This document shows positions 43,505 through 51,676 of a DNA stretch of 64,000 nt, one piece after another. Position numbers and translations under genes: made by a program. Position 1 is the first letter of the stretch. Every line of letters begins with the position of its first letter. This DNA comes from Tenacibaculum todarodis. Lineage in GTDB: Bacteria; Bacteroidota; Bacteroidia; Flavobacteriales; Flavobacteriaceae. The notes below the pieces were generated by a model. It did not search any database. It was not told where the DNA came from and was given only the letters and a program-made list of their open reading frames with translations. Location: contig NZ_CP018155.1 in the NCBI RefSeq assembly GCF_001889045.1, positions 1,800,001-1,864,000 of the forward strand, given 5' to 3'.

Positions 43505-44737
43505 TTATTTTATTTCTTGCGTTTGAATACCAACTTGTTGCATGTCTTTCCAAAAACTTTGAAAGGATTTTGAAACTACTTCTGCATTTAAAATTTTAAT
43601 AGAAGTTCTAAAAGCAAGTGGCGCAAATGCCATTGCCATTCTATGATCATTATAGGTTTTTATTGCTACATTTTCTTTAATTTCTGAACTTACTTCTAAA
43701 TGCAAACTTTCATTTGTTACCGAAATTGTTGCGCCTAATTTAGTAAGTTCTTCTTTAAGTGCTTCTAACCTATCTGTTTCTTTTATTTTAAGTGTGTGCA
43801 AACCTGTTAAATTACACGCTATACTTTCTGCAAAACAAGTTACTGCAATAGTTTGTGCAATGTCTGGTGCGTTTTGTAAGTTGATTTCCAATACTTCTTT
43901 TTGAGTATCTTTTACTTTCTTAAGGTTGATAAAATTATCTCCAAAAACTGTTTCTACTCCAAAATGTTGGTAAATTTCTGCCAAACAAGAATCTCCTTGT
44001 AAACTATCTTTTTTATAGGCAGATAATTTTATTTCTGACCCTATTTTTGCCAATGCAATTATTGAATAAAAATAACTTGCCGAAGACCAATCTGACTCTA
44101 CAACAACTGTTTGTTTTTCTATTGATTTCTTTGGAAGAACTTTTATACTATTTTCCTGAAAACTAGTTTCGATTCCAAGTTGATTTAACAAACTAAGCGT
44201 CATATTTATATATGGAACAGAAGTAATTTTACCAATAAGTTCTATCTCTAAACCACTTTTTAACTTAGCAGCAATTAATAATAATGAAGAAATGTATTGA
44301 CTACTTACATTTCCGTTTATTGCTACTCTACTTGTAGTAATTTTTCTCCCTTTAATTCTAATTGGAGGATAACCAATTTTGTCTTCATAAGTAATTTCTG
44401 CTCCTAAATCTTTTAATGCATTAACCAATATTTCTATAGGTCTATTTTGCATTCTTTCTGAACCTGTAAGCACAACTTCCCTACCTTCTTTTACAGCAAA
44501 ATACGATGTTAAAAAGCGCATTGCTGTTCCTGCGTGGCCAATATCTACCGTTTCATTATTTGTAGAAAGTGCGTGTTGCATATGTACAGAATCATCTGAA
44601 TCGGACAAGTTTTCTATGGTTACTTCCGGAAACAAATTCTGAAGAATTAACAATCTATTAGATTCACTTTTAGAACCCGAAATAATGATTTCTTCTTTTA
44701 TTATTTTATCGTTTAAAACTTTTAACAATACATCCAT
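43505..44737 (-). CDS. aroA: 3-phosphoshikimate 1-carboxyvinyltransferase (EPSP synthase)
   Basis: 410 residues. EPSP synthase motifs are ISGSKSESNRLLILQNLF, the NETVDIGHAGTAMRFLTSYF loop (an unusual GHAGTAMR form of the LGNAGTAMR motif), SSQYISSLLLIAAKL, LKIKETDRLEALKEEL, and DHRMAMAFAPLA near the end. It condenses shikimate 3-phosphate with PEP in aromatic amino acid synthesis. It is divergent from the following exoprotein gene with a 55-bp spacer. Confidence 0.95.
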   Translation of the reverse strand: MDVLLKVLNDKIIKEEIIISGSKSESNRLLILQNLFPEVTIENLSDSDDSVHMQHALSTNNETVDIGHAGTAMRFLTSYFAVKEGREVVLTGSERMQNRPIEILVNALKDLGAEITYEDKIGYPPIRIKGRKITTSRVAINGNVSSQYISSLLLIAAKLKSGLEIELIGKITSVPYINMTLSLLNQLGIETSFQENSIKVLPKKSIEKQTVVVESDWSSASYFYSIIALAKIGSEIKLSAYKKDSLQGDSCLAEIYQHFGVETVFGDNFINLKKVKDTQKEVLEINLQNAPDIAQTIAVTCFAESIACNLTGLHTLKIKETDRLEALKEELTKLGATISVTNESLHLEVSSEIKENVAIKTYNDHRMAMAFAPLAFRTSIKILNAEVVSKSFQSFWKDMQQVGIQTQEIK

Positions 44738-44792
44738 TCTAAAAACTAATTTTAATTCTTACTTTTAATGCCCAAACTTACAACTAATCAAC

Positions 44793-47700
44793 ATGAAAAA
44801 AATCCTTTTTTTATCAATTTGCTTGTTATTATCAGCAAATTTCAAAGTTAATGCACAAAAAAAAACTGACAAAGTTTCTACCGAATATTTTAGCGCTGTA
44901 AAATGGCGAAATATTGGTCCGTTTAGAGGCGGAAGATCTGCTGCTGTAACTGGTGTTCCAAATAAAGCAAACTTGTTTTATATGGGCGCAACTGGTGGTG
45001 GTGTTTGGAAAACCAATGACGCTGGTAATACTTGGCAAAATATTTCCGACGGATTTTTTGGTGGTTCTGTTGGTGCCGTTGCTGTTTCTGAGTCCGACAA
45101 TAATGTAATGTATGTTGGAATGGGAGAAAAAACAGTTCGTGGAAATGTTTCTTCTGGAGACGGAATTTGGAAATCTGAAAACGCAGGTAAAACTTGGCGC
45201 CATATTGGACTAAAAAATTCACGTCATATTTCGAGAATGAGAATTCATCCTAAAAACTCCGACATTGTTTTTGCTGCCGTTATGGGAGATTTATATAAAC
45301 CAACCCAAGAAAGAGGTGTTTATAAATCTATAGATGGCGGAGAAAACTGGAAACGTGTTTTATTTTCTGATGAAAATTCTGGAGCAATCGATTTAATTAT
45401 AGACCCAAATAACCCAAGAATTTTATACGCAACTACTTGGGATGTTAGAAGAACACCTTATAGTTTATCTTCTGGTGGAAAAGGCTCGGCAATGTTTAAA
45501 AGTACAGATGGTGGAGAAACTTGGACAAATATTTCTGCAAATAAAGGTTTACCAAAAGGTGTTTGGGGAATTTCTGGCGTTACAGTTTCACCTGTAAATT
45601 CTGATATTGTGTATGCTTTAATCGAAAATAAAAAAGGTGGTGTTTATAAATCTACGGATGCTGGAAAAACCTGGAAACTTATCAATTCAGAAAGAAAATT
45701 ACGCCAAAGAGCTTGGTATTACACGCGTTTGTATGCAGATACGCAAGACGAAGATATTTTATATGTGTTAAATGTTCGTTATCATAAATCTACAGACGGC
45801 GGAAAAACTTATAAAACGTATAATGCTCCACATGGAGATCATCACGATTTATGGATTTCGCCAGAAGACAACCAACGAATGGTTATAGGAGATGATGGTG
45901 GCGCGCAAGTTTCTTTTGATGCTGGTGAAAATTGGAGTACATATATGAATCAACCAACATCACAATTTTATAGAGTAACTACCGATAATCATTTTCCGTA
46001 CAGAATTTTAGCAGCACAACAAGATAATTCTACAGTTAGAATTTCTCACAGAACTGCTGGACGTTTTATTACTGAATCTGATTGGGAATCTACCGCTGGT
46101 GGAGAAAGTGCTCATATCGCTGTAGATCCTTTAAATGATGATGTTGTTTATGGTGGAAGTTACGGTGGTTTGTTAACCAGAAAAAATCATAAAACAGGAG
46201 AAACAAGAGCCGTAAATGTTTGGCCAGATGATCCAATGGGACACGGAGCTGAAGATTTTAAATATCGTTTTCAATGGAATTTTCCAATCTTCTTTTCGCC
46301 TAATAATAAAAAGAAGTTATACGCAGCTTCCAATCATTTACACGTAAGTGAAAATGAAGGACAATCTTGGAAAGTAATTAGTCCAGATTTAACAAGAAAC
46401 GATCCTAAAACTTTAAAATCTTCTGGTGGACCAATAACGCAAGACAATACAGGAGTAGAATATTACGGAACTATTTTCGCTGCCACAGAATCTTCTTTAG
46501 AAACTGGTTTAATTTGGACGGGTTCAGACGATGGATTAGTACATGTTACTAAAAACAATGGAGCTTCTTGGGATAATGTAACGCCTAAAAACATGCCAGA
46601 ATGGATGATGATTAACGCAATTGAAGTAAGTCCTTTTGATAAAGGAAGTGCTTACGTTGTTGGAACAAAATACAAATCTGGAGATTACAAACCGTATATT
46701 TATAAAACAGAAAACTACGGAAAATCTTGGAAACAAATTACCAACGGAATTGCTTCAGAAGATTTTACAAGAGCATTGAGAGGAGATCCAAAACGTAAAG
46801 GTTTATTGTATGCAGGAACAGAAAGAGGTATGTATATTTCTTTTGATGACGGAAAAAATTGGCAATCTTTTCAGCAGAATTTACCAATTGTTCCAATTAC
46901 AGATTTAACAATTAAAGATGATAATTTAATTGCTGCAACGCAAGGACGTTCACTTTGGATTATTGACGATTTAACACCACTTCATCAATTAAATTCTTCC
47001 CTATTAAATGAAGATATGGTTTTATACAAACCGAAAGATGCCTACAATATGAGTGGCGGAAATGGTAGAACTTCCAGAACAGCAGGAACAAATCATCCTG
47101 GTGGAGTTGCCATAAATTATTTCATCAAAAAAACTTCTGAAAAGGATACAATTTCGTTATCAATTTTTGATTCAAATGATAAATTGATTAAAAAATACTC
47201 AACAAGACCTGATAAGGAAGAAAAAGAGGAAAAATTAAAAGTTGAGGATGGTAACAATATTTTCTACTGGAATATGATGTATCCTGGAGCAGAAAAAGTA
47301 AAAGGAATGATTCTTTGGTGGGCTTCTTTAAATGGCCCAATGGCGTTGCCTGGAAATTACAAAGTGGAATTAGCAGTTAATGACACTAAGAAAATTTCTG
47401 AATTTACAATTTTGAGAAATCCAACTTCGGAAGCTACCGAAAGCGATATGAAAATGCAATTTGATTTTATAAATGAAATCAACGAAAAAATGACTGAAAT
47501 TCATGTTGCTTTAAAAAATGTAAAGAAAGTGAGAACTCAAGTTGGTAGTTTAAAGAAGTCTATTAAAGACAAGGAAAAACATAAAGAACTACTAGATTTT
47601 GCTGACAAACTGGTAAAAGACATGACGAAAGTTGAAGAAACTTTATATCAAACAAAATCTAAAAGCGGTCAAGATCCGTTGAATTTCCCTATTCGATTAA

Positions 47701-47900
47701 ACAATAAATTAGCCCATTTAAACTCGTTAACAAGAATAGGAAACTATGCTCCTACGCAGCAATCTATCGATTTTAAAAATGAAATTACGAAAGAAATTAA
47801 TGTAGAATTAGGTAAACTAAATGCACTATTTACAAATGGCGTAAAAGAATTAAATCAGAAAGTAAAAGACAGTAATATTGATTTAATTCAGTTGGATTAA
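44793..47900 (+). CDS. Secreted BNR/sortilin-like beta-propeller protein
   Basis: 1035 residues. A Sec signal peptide (first 20 residues ending VNAQ) leads to multiple BNR-like repeats of the form S-D-GGxTW: KTNDAGNTWQNIS, KSENAGKTWRHIG, KSIDGGENWKRV, KSTDGGETWTNIS, KSTDAGKTWKLIN and others up to about residue 715. The C-terminal third (about 720-1035) has an Ig-like region and a helical end with many lysines. Proteins of this type are annotated as VPS10/glycosyl hydrolase-like, but their activity is unproven. I see no carbohydrate-active site. Both its terminal spacers carry family A repeats. Confidence 0.85.
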   Translation: MKKILFLSICLLLSANFKVNAQKKTDKVSTEYFSAVKWRNIGPFRGGRSAAVTGVPNKANLFYMGATGGGVWKTNDAGNTWQNISDGFFGGSVGAVAVSESDNNVMYVGMGEKTVRGNVSSGDGIWKSENAGKTWRHIGLKNSRHISRMRIHPKNSDIVFAAVMGDLYKPTQERGVYKSIDGGENWKRVLFSDENSGAIDLIIDPNNPRILYATTWDVRRTPYSLSSGGKGSAMFKSTDGGETWTNISANKGLPKGVWGISGVTVSPVNSDIVYALIENKKGGVYKSTDAGKTWKLINSERKLRQRAWYYTRLYADTQDEDILYVLNVRYHKSTDGGKTYKTYNAPHGDHHDLWISPEDNQRMVIGDDGGAQVSFDAGENWSTYMNQPTSQFYRVTTDNHFPYRILAAQQDNSTVRISHRTAGRFITESDWESTAGGESAHIAVDPLNDDVVYGGSYGGLLTRKNHKTGETRAVNVWPDDPMGHGAEDFKYRFQWNFPIFFSPNNKKKLYAASNHLHVSENEGQSWKVISPDLTRNDPKTLKSSGGPITQDNTGVEYYGTIFAATESSLETGLIWTGSDDGLVHVTKNNGASWDNVTPKNMPEWMMINAIEVSPFDKGSAYVVGTKYKSGDYKPYIYKTENYGKSWKQITNGIASEDFTRALRGDPKRKGLLYAGTERGMYISFDDGKNWQSFQQNLPIVPITDLTIKDDNLIAATQGRSLWIIDDLTPLHQLNSSLLNEDMVLYKPKDAYNMSGGNGRTSRTAGTNHPGGVAINYFIKKTSEKDTISLSIFDSNDKLIKKYSTRPDKEEKEEKLKVEDGNNIFYWNMMYPGAEKVKGMILWWASLNGPMALPGNYKVELAVNDTKKISEFTILRNPTSEATESDMKMQFDFINEINEKMTEIHVALKNVKKVRTQVGSLKKSIKDKEKHKELLDFADKLVKDMTKVEETLYQTKSKSGQDPLNFPIRLNNKLAHLNSLTRIGNYAPTQQSIDFKNEITKEINVELGKLNALFTNGVKELNQKVKDSNIDLIQLD

Positions 47901-47910
47901 CATAACATTT

Positions 47911-47997
47911 CTGTCATTCCTGCAATGGCAGGAATCTATTAAAAGTTGATTAATTGTAATTGGCAAATTATGGATTCCTACCTACGCAGGAATGACA
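47911..47997. repeat. Two opposed family A palindromes
   Basis: CTGTCATTCCTGCAATGGCA followed by GGAATCT (47911-47937, minus orientation) and GGATTCCTACCTACGCAGGA followed by ATGACA (47972-47997, plus orientation) face away from each other in the spacer after the propeller gene. Each is itself a stem-loop, and they may together form a terminator. Confidence 0.8.
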
Positions 47998-48002
47998 AAT
48001 AA

Positions 48003-48329
48003 TCATTTCAACTTCTCATTATTATGATGACGATCGTGATCTCTTTTTGTTTTAATGTCTAACTTTTTTTCAAAAGCATCTTGTAAATTAATACCTGTTT
48101 GGTTAGCCAAACATAAAACAACAAACATAACATCTGCCAATTCTTCTCCTAAATCTTTATTTTTATCAGATTCTTTTTCACTCTGTTCTCCATAACGACG
48201 TGCAATAATACGTGCTACTTCACCAACCTCTTCCGTTAACTGTGCCATATTTGTAAGCTCGTTAAAATAACGAACTCCGTGATTTTTAATCCAATCGTCT
48301 ACTTGTTGCTGTGCGTTTTGTATGTTCAT
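48003..48329 (-). CDS. MazG-like nucleotide pyrophosphohydrolase
   Basis: 108 residues. The MazG magnesium-binding pattern EEVGEVARIIARR followed by GEELADVMFVVLCLA is clear (EExxE...ExxD). Short single-domain members hydrolyse nucleoside triphosphates or their modified forms as house-cleaning enzymes. The gene is 24 bp after aat on the same strand. A tail of His and Asp (DHDRHHNNEKLK) is unusual but may be non-functional. Confidence 0.9.
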   Translation of the reverse strand: MNIQNAQQQVDDWIKNHGVRYFNELTNMAQLTEEVGEVARIIARRYGEQSEKESDKNKDLGEELADVMFVVLCLANQTGINLQDAFEKKLDIKTKRDHDRHHNNEKLK

Positions 48330-48353
48330 CTTTTTATATGAAAAAATTAAAAA

Positions 48354-48995
48354 TCAAAGATACTTTAAAAATTCTTTTCTACTAACTTCAAGCGCCCCCA
48401 AACTAGCTAAATGATGGTTATATACTTGGCAATCTATAAATTTATACCCACAATTATTTACTAGATGAATAAATGCCAATTTAGAAACATTGGAGACTTT
48501 GCTAAACATACTTTCTCCACAGAAAACTCCGTTTCCTAAATCTACTCCATATAAACCTCCAACTAAAATTTGCTTATACTGAGCGGAGTCGAAGTGCCAA
48601 ACCTCTATCGATTTTGCAAATCCGTTTTTATGTAAGTTAATGTAGGCTTGCTGCATATCATCTGTAATCCAAGTACCAAATTCGTCTTTTCTATTTATTG
48701 TTTTACAATTAAAAATAACTTCTTCAAAAGCTGTGTTTTCTGTAATTATGAAATCATTTTTTTTGATGACTTTACGCATCGATTTAGACACTTTTAAATT
48801 TTCAGGAAACAATAACATCCTTTCTGGCGGAGTATACCAAACAATTGGTTCTCCTTCAGAATACCAAGGAAAAATTCCGTTACTATATGCTAACTTTAAT
48901 CTTTCTATTGATAAATCACCTCCTAACGCCAAAACACCATCTTTTGTAGCGGTTTTGTGTGGTGGGAATTCTAATTTTTCACTGAGCCAAATCAT
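48354..48995 (-). CDS. aat: Leucyl/phenylalanyl-tRNA--protein transferase, with a repeat-derived insertion
   Basis: 213 residues. The family motifs SNGIFPWYSEGEPIVWYTPPERM, YINLHKNGFAKSIEVW, LVGGLYGVDLGNGVFCGESMF and FIDCQVYNHHLASLGA are present. Aat adds Leu or Phe to proteins starting with Lys or Arg, feeding the N-degron pathway. Residues about 134-142 (HFDSAQYKQ) are encoded by a family B unit (48578-48598) inserted in the loop between SIEVW and LVGGLYG, where homologues have only a few residues. Whether the enzyme stays active is unclear. Confidence 0.9.
   Translation of the reverse strand: MIWLSEKLEFPPHKTATKDGVLALGGDLSIERLKLAYSNGIFPWYSEGEPIVWYTPPERMLLFPENLKVSKSMRKVIKKNDFIITENTAFEEVIFNCKTINRKDEFGTWITDDMQQAYINLHKNGFAKSIEVWHFDSAQYKQILVGGLYGVDLGNGVFCGESMFSKVSNVSKLAFIHLVNNCGYKFIDCQVYNHHLASLGALEVSRKEFLKYL
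48578..48598. repeat. Family B repeat inside aat
   Basis: ACTGAGCGGAGTCGAAGTGC (48578-48597) is read on the minus strand as HFDSAQ and flanking residues. Confidence 0.8.
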
Positions 48996-49047
48996 TAATA
49001 AATGATTGTTTTTTTTAGGTTGGTAAAGGTTATACTTAAATTAAATT

Positions 49048-49055
49048 CAAAAATA
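49048..49055 (-). promoter_or_regulatory. Putative -7 box (TATTTTTG) for aat
   Basis: Minus-strand TAnnTTTG match about 53 bp before the aat ATG. Confidence 0.35.
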
Positions 49056-49090
49056 GAAAAATCTTAACAATGAAATTATTAAAATGTGCG

Positions 49091-49098
49091 TACTTTTG
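49091..49098 (+). promoter_or_regulatory. Putative -7 box (TACTTTTG) for the VTT-domain gene
   Basis: TAnnTTTG match 27 bp before the ATG at 49126. Confidence 0.45.
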
Positions 49099-49125
49099 CT
49101 ATTCCGAAAAAGGAACAAAAATTAA

Positions 49126-49746
49126 ATGGCTAAAAAGAAACAAAAATCTGCTAAGCAAAAAGCGAAACTGATACACAACTACTATCAACGTACAGGGTTT
49201 TACATGTTTCTTTGGGAAAGTTTAAAAAAAGCTTTTTGGCCTATTGTTGCCGCTGTTGTTGGATTAATTTTATTTAATAAGTACGTTTATAATATCAACG
49301 ATGGTTTGCAAACAATTACTGAGACCTTTTCTAGAATTGGAGTTTTAGTTACTTTTTATATTTCTGAAACTATTCTTGGATTAATTCCTCCAGAAATTTT
49401 TATAGCTTGGTCTAAGAAAACTGCAAGCCCAATTTTAAACTTATCTATTTTAGCTACTTTATCTTATTTAGGAGGTTTAACGGCTTATTTTTTAGGAAGA
49501 ATGTCTTTAAAAATAAAATCGGTTAAAGAATACCTAGAAGTAAAAATGGCCGACAATCTAAAAAATACTAGCAAATGGGGAAGCCTGTTAATTATTGCAG
49601 GTGCTTTATTACCACTTCCTTTTGCTATTAGCTGTTTAACAGCTGGTATGATCAAATATCCGTTTAAACGAGTAGTTCTTTTTGGGTTATTTCGTTTTTT
49701 ACGTTTTGCTTTTTATGCTTCATTAATTTTTAATGTAGTTAATTAA
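49126..49746 (+). CDS. VTT/DedA-like membrane protein
   Basis: 206 residues. A lysine-rich N-terminus (MAKKKQKSAKQKAK) is followed by about five hydrophobic segments. The central GLIPPEIFIAWSKK and the late GALLPLPFAISCLTAGMIKYPFKRVVLFGLFRF resemble DedA/VTT (SNARE-associated) proteins, which are linked to lipid scrambling or undecaprenyl phosphate recycling. The match is by motif pattern only, so the subfamily is open. A DUF1456 gene follows after 19 bp, likely in one operon. Confidence 0.7.
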   Translation: MAKKKQKSAKQKAKLIHNYYQRTGFYMFLWESLKKAFWPIVAAVVGLILFNKYVYNINDGLQTITETFSRIGVLVTFYISETILGLIPPEIFIAWSKKTASPILNLSILATLSYLGGLTAYFLGRMSLKIKSVKEYLEVKMADNLKNTSKWGSLLIIAGALLPLPFAISCLTAGMIKYPFKRVVLFGLFRFLRFAFYASLIFNVVN

Positions 49747-49765
49747 ATAATTTATATTTATTAAA

Positions 49766-50005
49766 ATGGGATTGACAAATAACGATATTTTCAAAAAATT
49801 AAGAGTAGCTAATAAACTACGTGATACAGATATTATTGAAATTTGTGCCTTGGTAGATTTTAAAGTTACTAAAGGAGAATTAGGTGCAATTTTTAGAAAT
49901 GAAGAACATCCGAAATACATGGAATGTGGAGATCAGTTTTTACGTAATTTCTTAAATGGTTTAATTATACATCTTCGTGGACCAATGCCAGAAAAAAAGA
50001 AGTAA
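49766..50005 (+). CDS. DUF1456 family protein (YehS-like)
   Basis: 79 residues, one copy of the DUF1456 repeat: LTNNDIFKKLRVANKLRDTDIIEI, VDFKVTKGELGAIFRNEEHPKY, CGDQFLRNFLNGLIIHLRG. E. coli YehS has two such repeats, so this is a half-length version. Probably cytoplasmic with unknown function. It follows the VTT-domain gene by 19 bp. Confidence 0.82.
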   Translation: MGLTNNDIFKKLRVANKLRDTDIIEICALVDFKVTKGELGAIFRNEEHPKYMECGDQFLRNFLNGLIIHLRGPMPEKKK

Positions 50006-50029
50006 ACTTCTTTTTTTTTTTAGATTTTT

Positions 50030-50270
50030 AGACCGCTTTGCTTTTAGATACTAGACGTTAGAAGGCAAAACAATTTTACCTATAAATAACAAACAAGCCT
50101 AGCCCAGATTGTCCCGAAGTTTCGGGAGCATCCTTTTTTCTGTCAGTTCGAGTGAATTTTGAAGAATGAAAAATTTGTATCGAGAACAAAAGAAAAAAGA
50201 TATAGCGGAAAGCTGGAAATAGCTTCAAAAAAAAATCTTTTAGAAAAAAGACCGCTTCGCTTTTAGATAC
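50030..50270. repeat. 22-bp direct repeats flanking a family C element
   Basis: AGACCGCTTTGCTTTTAGAT plus AC (50030-50051) and AGACCGCTTCGCTTTTAGAT plus AC (50249-50270) differ at one base and bracket the family C copy at 50100-50226. The whole 50006-50369 stretch contains no convincing gene: it holds these repeats, the family C element and a terminator. Confidence 0.8.
50100..50226 (+). ncRNA. Structured dispersed element, family C (possible Flavo-1-type RNA), copy 2
   Basis: Begins TAGCCCAGATTG and ends GGAAAGCTGGAAATAGCTTC, with GCATCC and GATATAGCGG as in copy 1. Two further hairpins are inserted: TCCCGAAGTTTCGGGA after the first segment, and a longer unit (GTCAGTTCGAGTGA through TATCGAGAAC) in the loop, itself a known type of flavobacterial palindrome as far as I recall. 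It lies between DUF1456 and the DUF3127 terminator. Confidence 0.5.
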
Positions 50271-50298
50271 AAGAACCAAGACAAAATAGAAATAAACA

Positions 50299-50330
50299 AA
50301 AAAGAGAGCGAAAATATTCGCTCTCTTTTT
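50299..50330. terminator. Intrinsic terminator after DUF3127 gene, likely bidirectional
   Basis: AAAAAGAGAGCGAA and TTCGCTCTCTTTTT form a perfect 14-bp stem with loop AATA, 40 bp from the DUF3127 stop. Runs of A before and T after allow use on either strand. Confidence 0.9.
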
Positions 50331-50369
50331 TAGTCTTGTCTCTTGATTCTAAAAATCTTACTTCTATAA

Positions 50370-50732
50370 CTAGAATGGTAAATCGTCTGGCTCGCTAGCT
50401 GTTAAATCTGGAGCTGGAGCAAATTGCTCTGCTGGTGGTGTGCTAGATGCTGCTTGAGAAAGGCCTTCAATTCTCCAACCTTGTACAGAGTTAAAATACT
50501 TTGCAACTCCTTCTGGATTAATCCACTCACGTCCACGTAAATTAATAGATACTTTTACGTCTTGACCAACTTTATAGCTGTTTAATAAATCACATTTATC
50601 TTGTACAAACTCAATCATTATCATTTGTGGATATTGTTCGTCAGTTGTTACAACAACTTCACGTTTTCTAAATCCATTACTTCCAAAAGTTTGAGTTTCG
50701 CCTACTAATTTGATTTTTCCTATTACTTCCAT
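50370..50732 (-). CDS. DUF3127 domain-containing protein with an SSB-like acidic tail
   Basis: 120 residues. The OB-fold-like core includes GKIKLVGETQTFGSNGFRKREVVVTT, VKVSINLRGREWINPEG and KYFNSVQGWRIEGL, which fit DUF3127, a Bacteroidota family. A linker rich in Ala, Pro and Ser leads to the end SEPDDLPF, which looks like the C-terminal tip of single-stranded DNA-binding protein (DDDIPF) that recruits repair proteins. This suggests single-stranded nucleic acid binding, but I infer it only from shape. It precedes no replication gene here; a flavin reductase is immediately upstream (7 bp). Confidence 0.85.
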   Translation of the reverse strand: MEVIGKIKLVGETQTFGSNGFRKREVVVTTDEQYPQMIMIEFVQDKCDLLNSYKVGQDVKVSINLRGREWINPEGVAKYFNSVQGWRIEGLSQAASSTPPAEQFAPAPDLTASEPDDLPF

Positions 50733-50739
50733 TTTCTAT

Positions 50740-51600
50740 CTATTTAATTAATAGCACTTTCCAAGCGCTATCCACATCGTTTTTTGTTAAAAATTCTTGG
50801 GCAAAAATATGCTTTTTTTCTTCAGAAATGTTTAAAAACTGTGGTTGTTCTTTTGCAAAGTTATCAACATCTGCTGTGTTTGGTAATTTTTCTACATTAC
50901 CCAACATTCCTAAATTGTTACCTGTTAATACAGTACTATTTCTTACTGAAGAAGGAATTGCATCTACGCCAATTCCTAAAGTTGATATTGGTTTTGGTAT
51001 TTCAAAAAACCCATCTCTTGCACGCGTATAATAGCTTCCTCCTGCTCTGGCAACTAAATCTATTTTGTGCTGATCTATACTTCCGTCTTCTGCTAAAATG
51101 TCTTCATTTATGTGCATTTTTACAACTTCGCAAACAATTAAATTTCCTGCGCCACCTTCTGTTCCCGTATAAATAATATCGGTTACTTTACATTCTAATT
51201 GTACTGGAGATTCCGCGACTCTAAATGGTTTTACAATGTCCGATTTTAACATTGTTAATCCTGCTTTTTCAAACTCATTAACACCTTTTGCATACATTGT
51301 GCTGCTTAAAGACATTTGCTGAACAATATCGTAATTCACTACGTTTATTACTACTTCTTTTGTGATTTCCGCATTGTCTAAAGTGTGTTTTGTTGTGTTA
51401 TTCCTAACACTTCTTGCAGGAGAAAAAATTAACATTGGCGGATTTGCACCAAACACATTAAAGAAACTAAATGGCGATAAATTTGGGTTTCCATTAGCAT
51501 CAATTGTACTTGCAAATGCAATGGGTCTTGGTGCAATTGCACCTAATAAATAACCGTGTAATTTGCCTGTTGGTATTTCTTTTGGGTCTATTGTAAGCAT
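50740..51600 (-). CDS. Flavin reductase family protein (FMN-binding split barrel)
   Basis: 286 residues from the ATG at 51598-51600 (MLTIDPKEIPTGKLHGYLLG). A TTG one codon earlier is less likely. The family segment GAIAPRPIAFASTIDANGNPN and SPFSFFNVFGANPPMLIFSP is clear, as is the FMN-region motif KDTKHNT-like SVRNNTTKHTLDNA. It likely binds FMN and reduces flavin or acts as an oxidoreductase. It starts 76 bp from the divergent histidine kinase gene. Confidence 0.88.
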   Translation of the reverse strand: MLTIDPKEIPTGKLHGYLLGAIAPRPIAFASTIDANGNPNLSPFSFFNVFGANPPMLIFSPARSVRNNTTKHTLDNAEITKEVVINVVNYDIVQQMSLSSTMYAKGVNEFEKAGLTMLKSDIVKPFRVAESPVQLECKVTDIIYTGTEGGAGNLIVCEVVKMHINEDILAEDGSIDQHKIDLVARAGGSYYTRARDGFFEIPKPISTLGIGVDAIPSSVRNSTVLTGNNLGMLGNVEKLPNTADVDNFAKEQPQFLNISEEKKHIFAQEFLTKNDVDSAWKVLLIK

Positions 51601-51676
51601 CAATAAAAATTTTACTGTAAATATACTATCTATTTATAATATAAGTTATGTTTTGAGAATGCTTTATATTTGACCA

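Noticed and set aside
50231..50298. Possible tRNA or other small RNA after the family C element
   Set aside because: I could not fit a cloverleaf or any known RNA. The sequence is a direct repeat plus A-rich DNA before a terminator.
50784..51176. 130-aa plus-strand ORF
   Set aside because: It lies wholly inside the flavin reductase gene on the other strand and has the low-complexity Leu/Phe-rich composition of an antisense frame.
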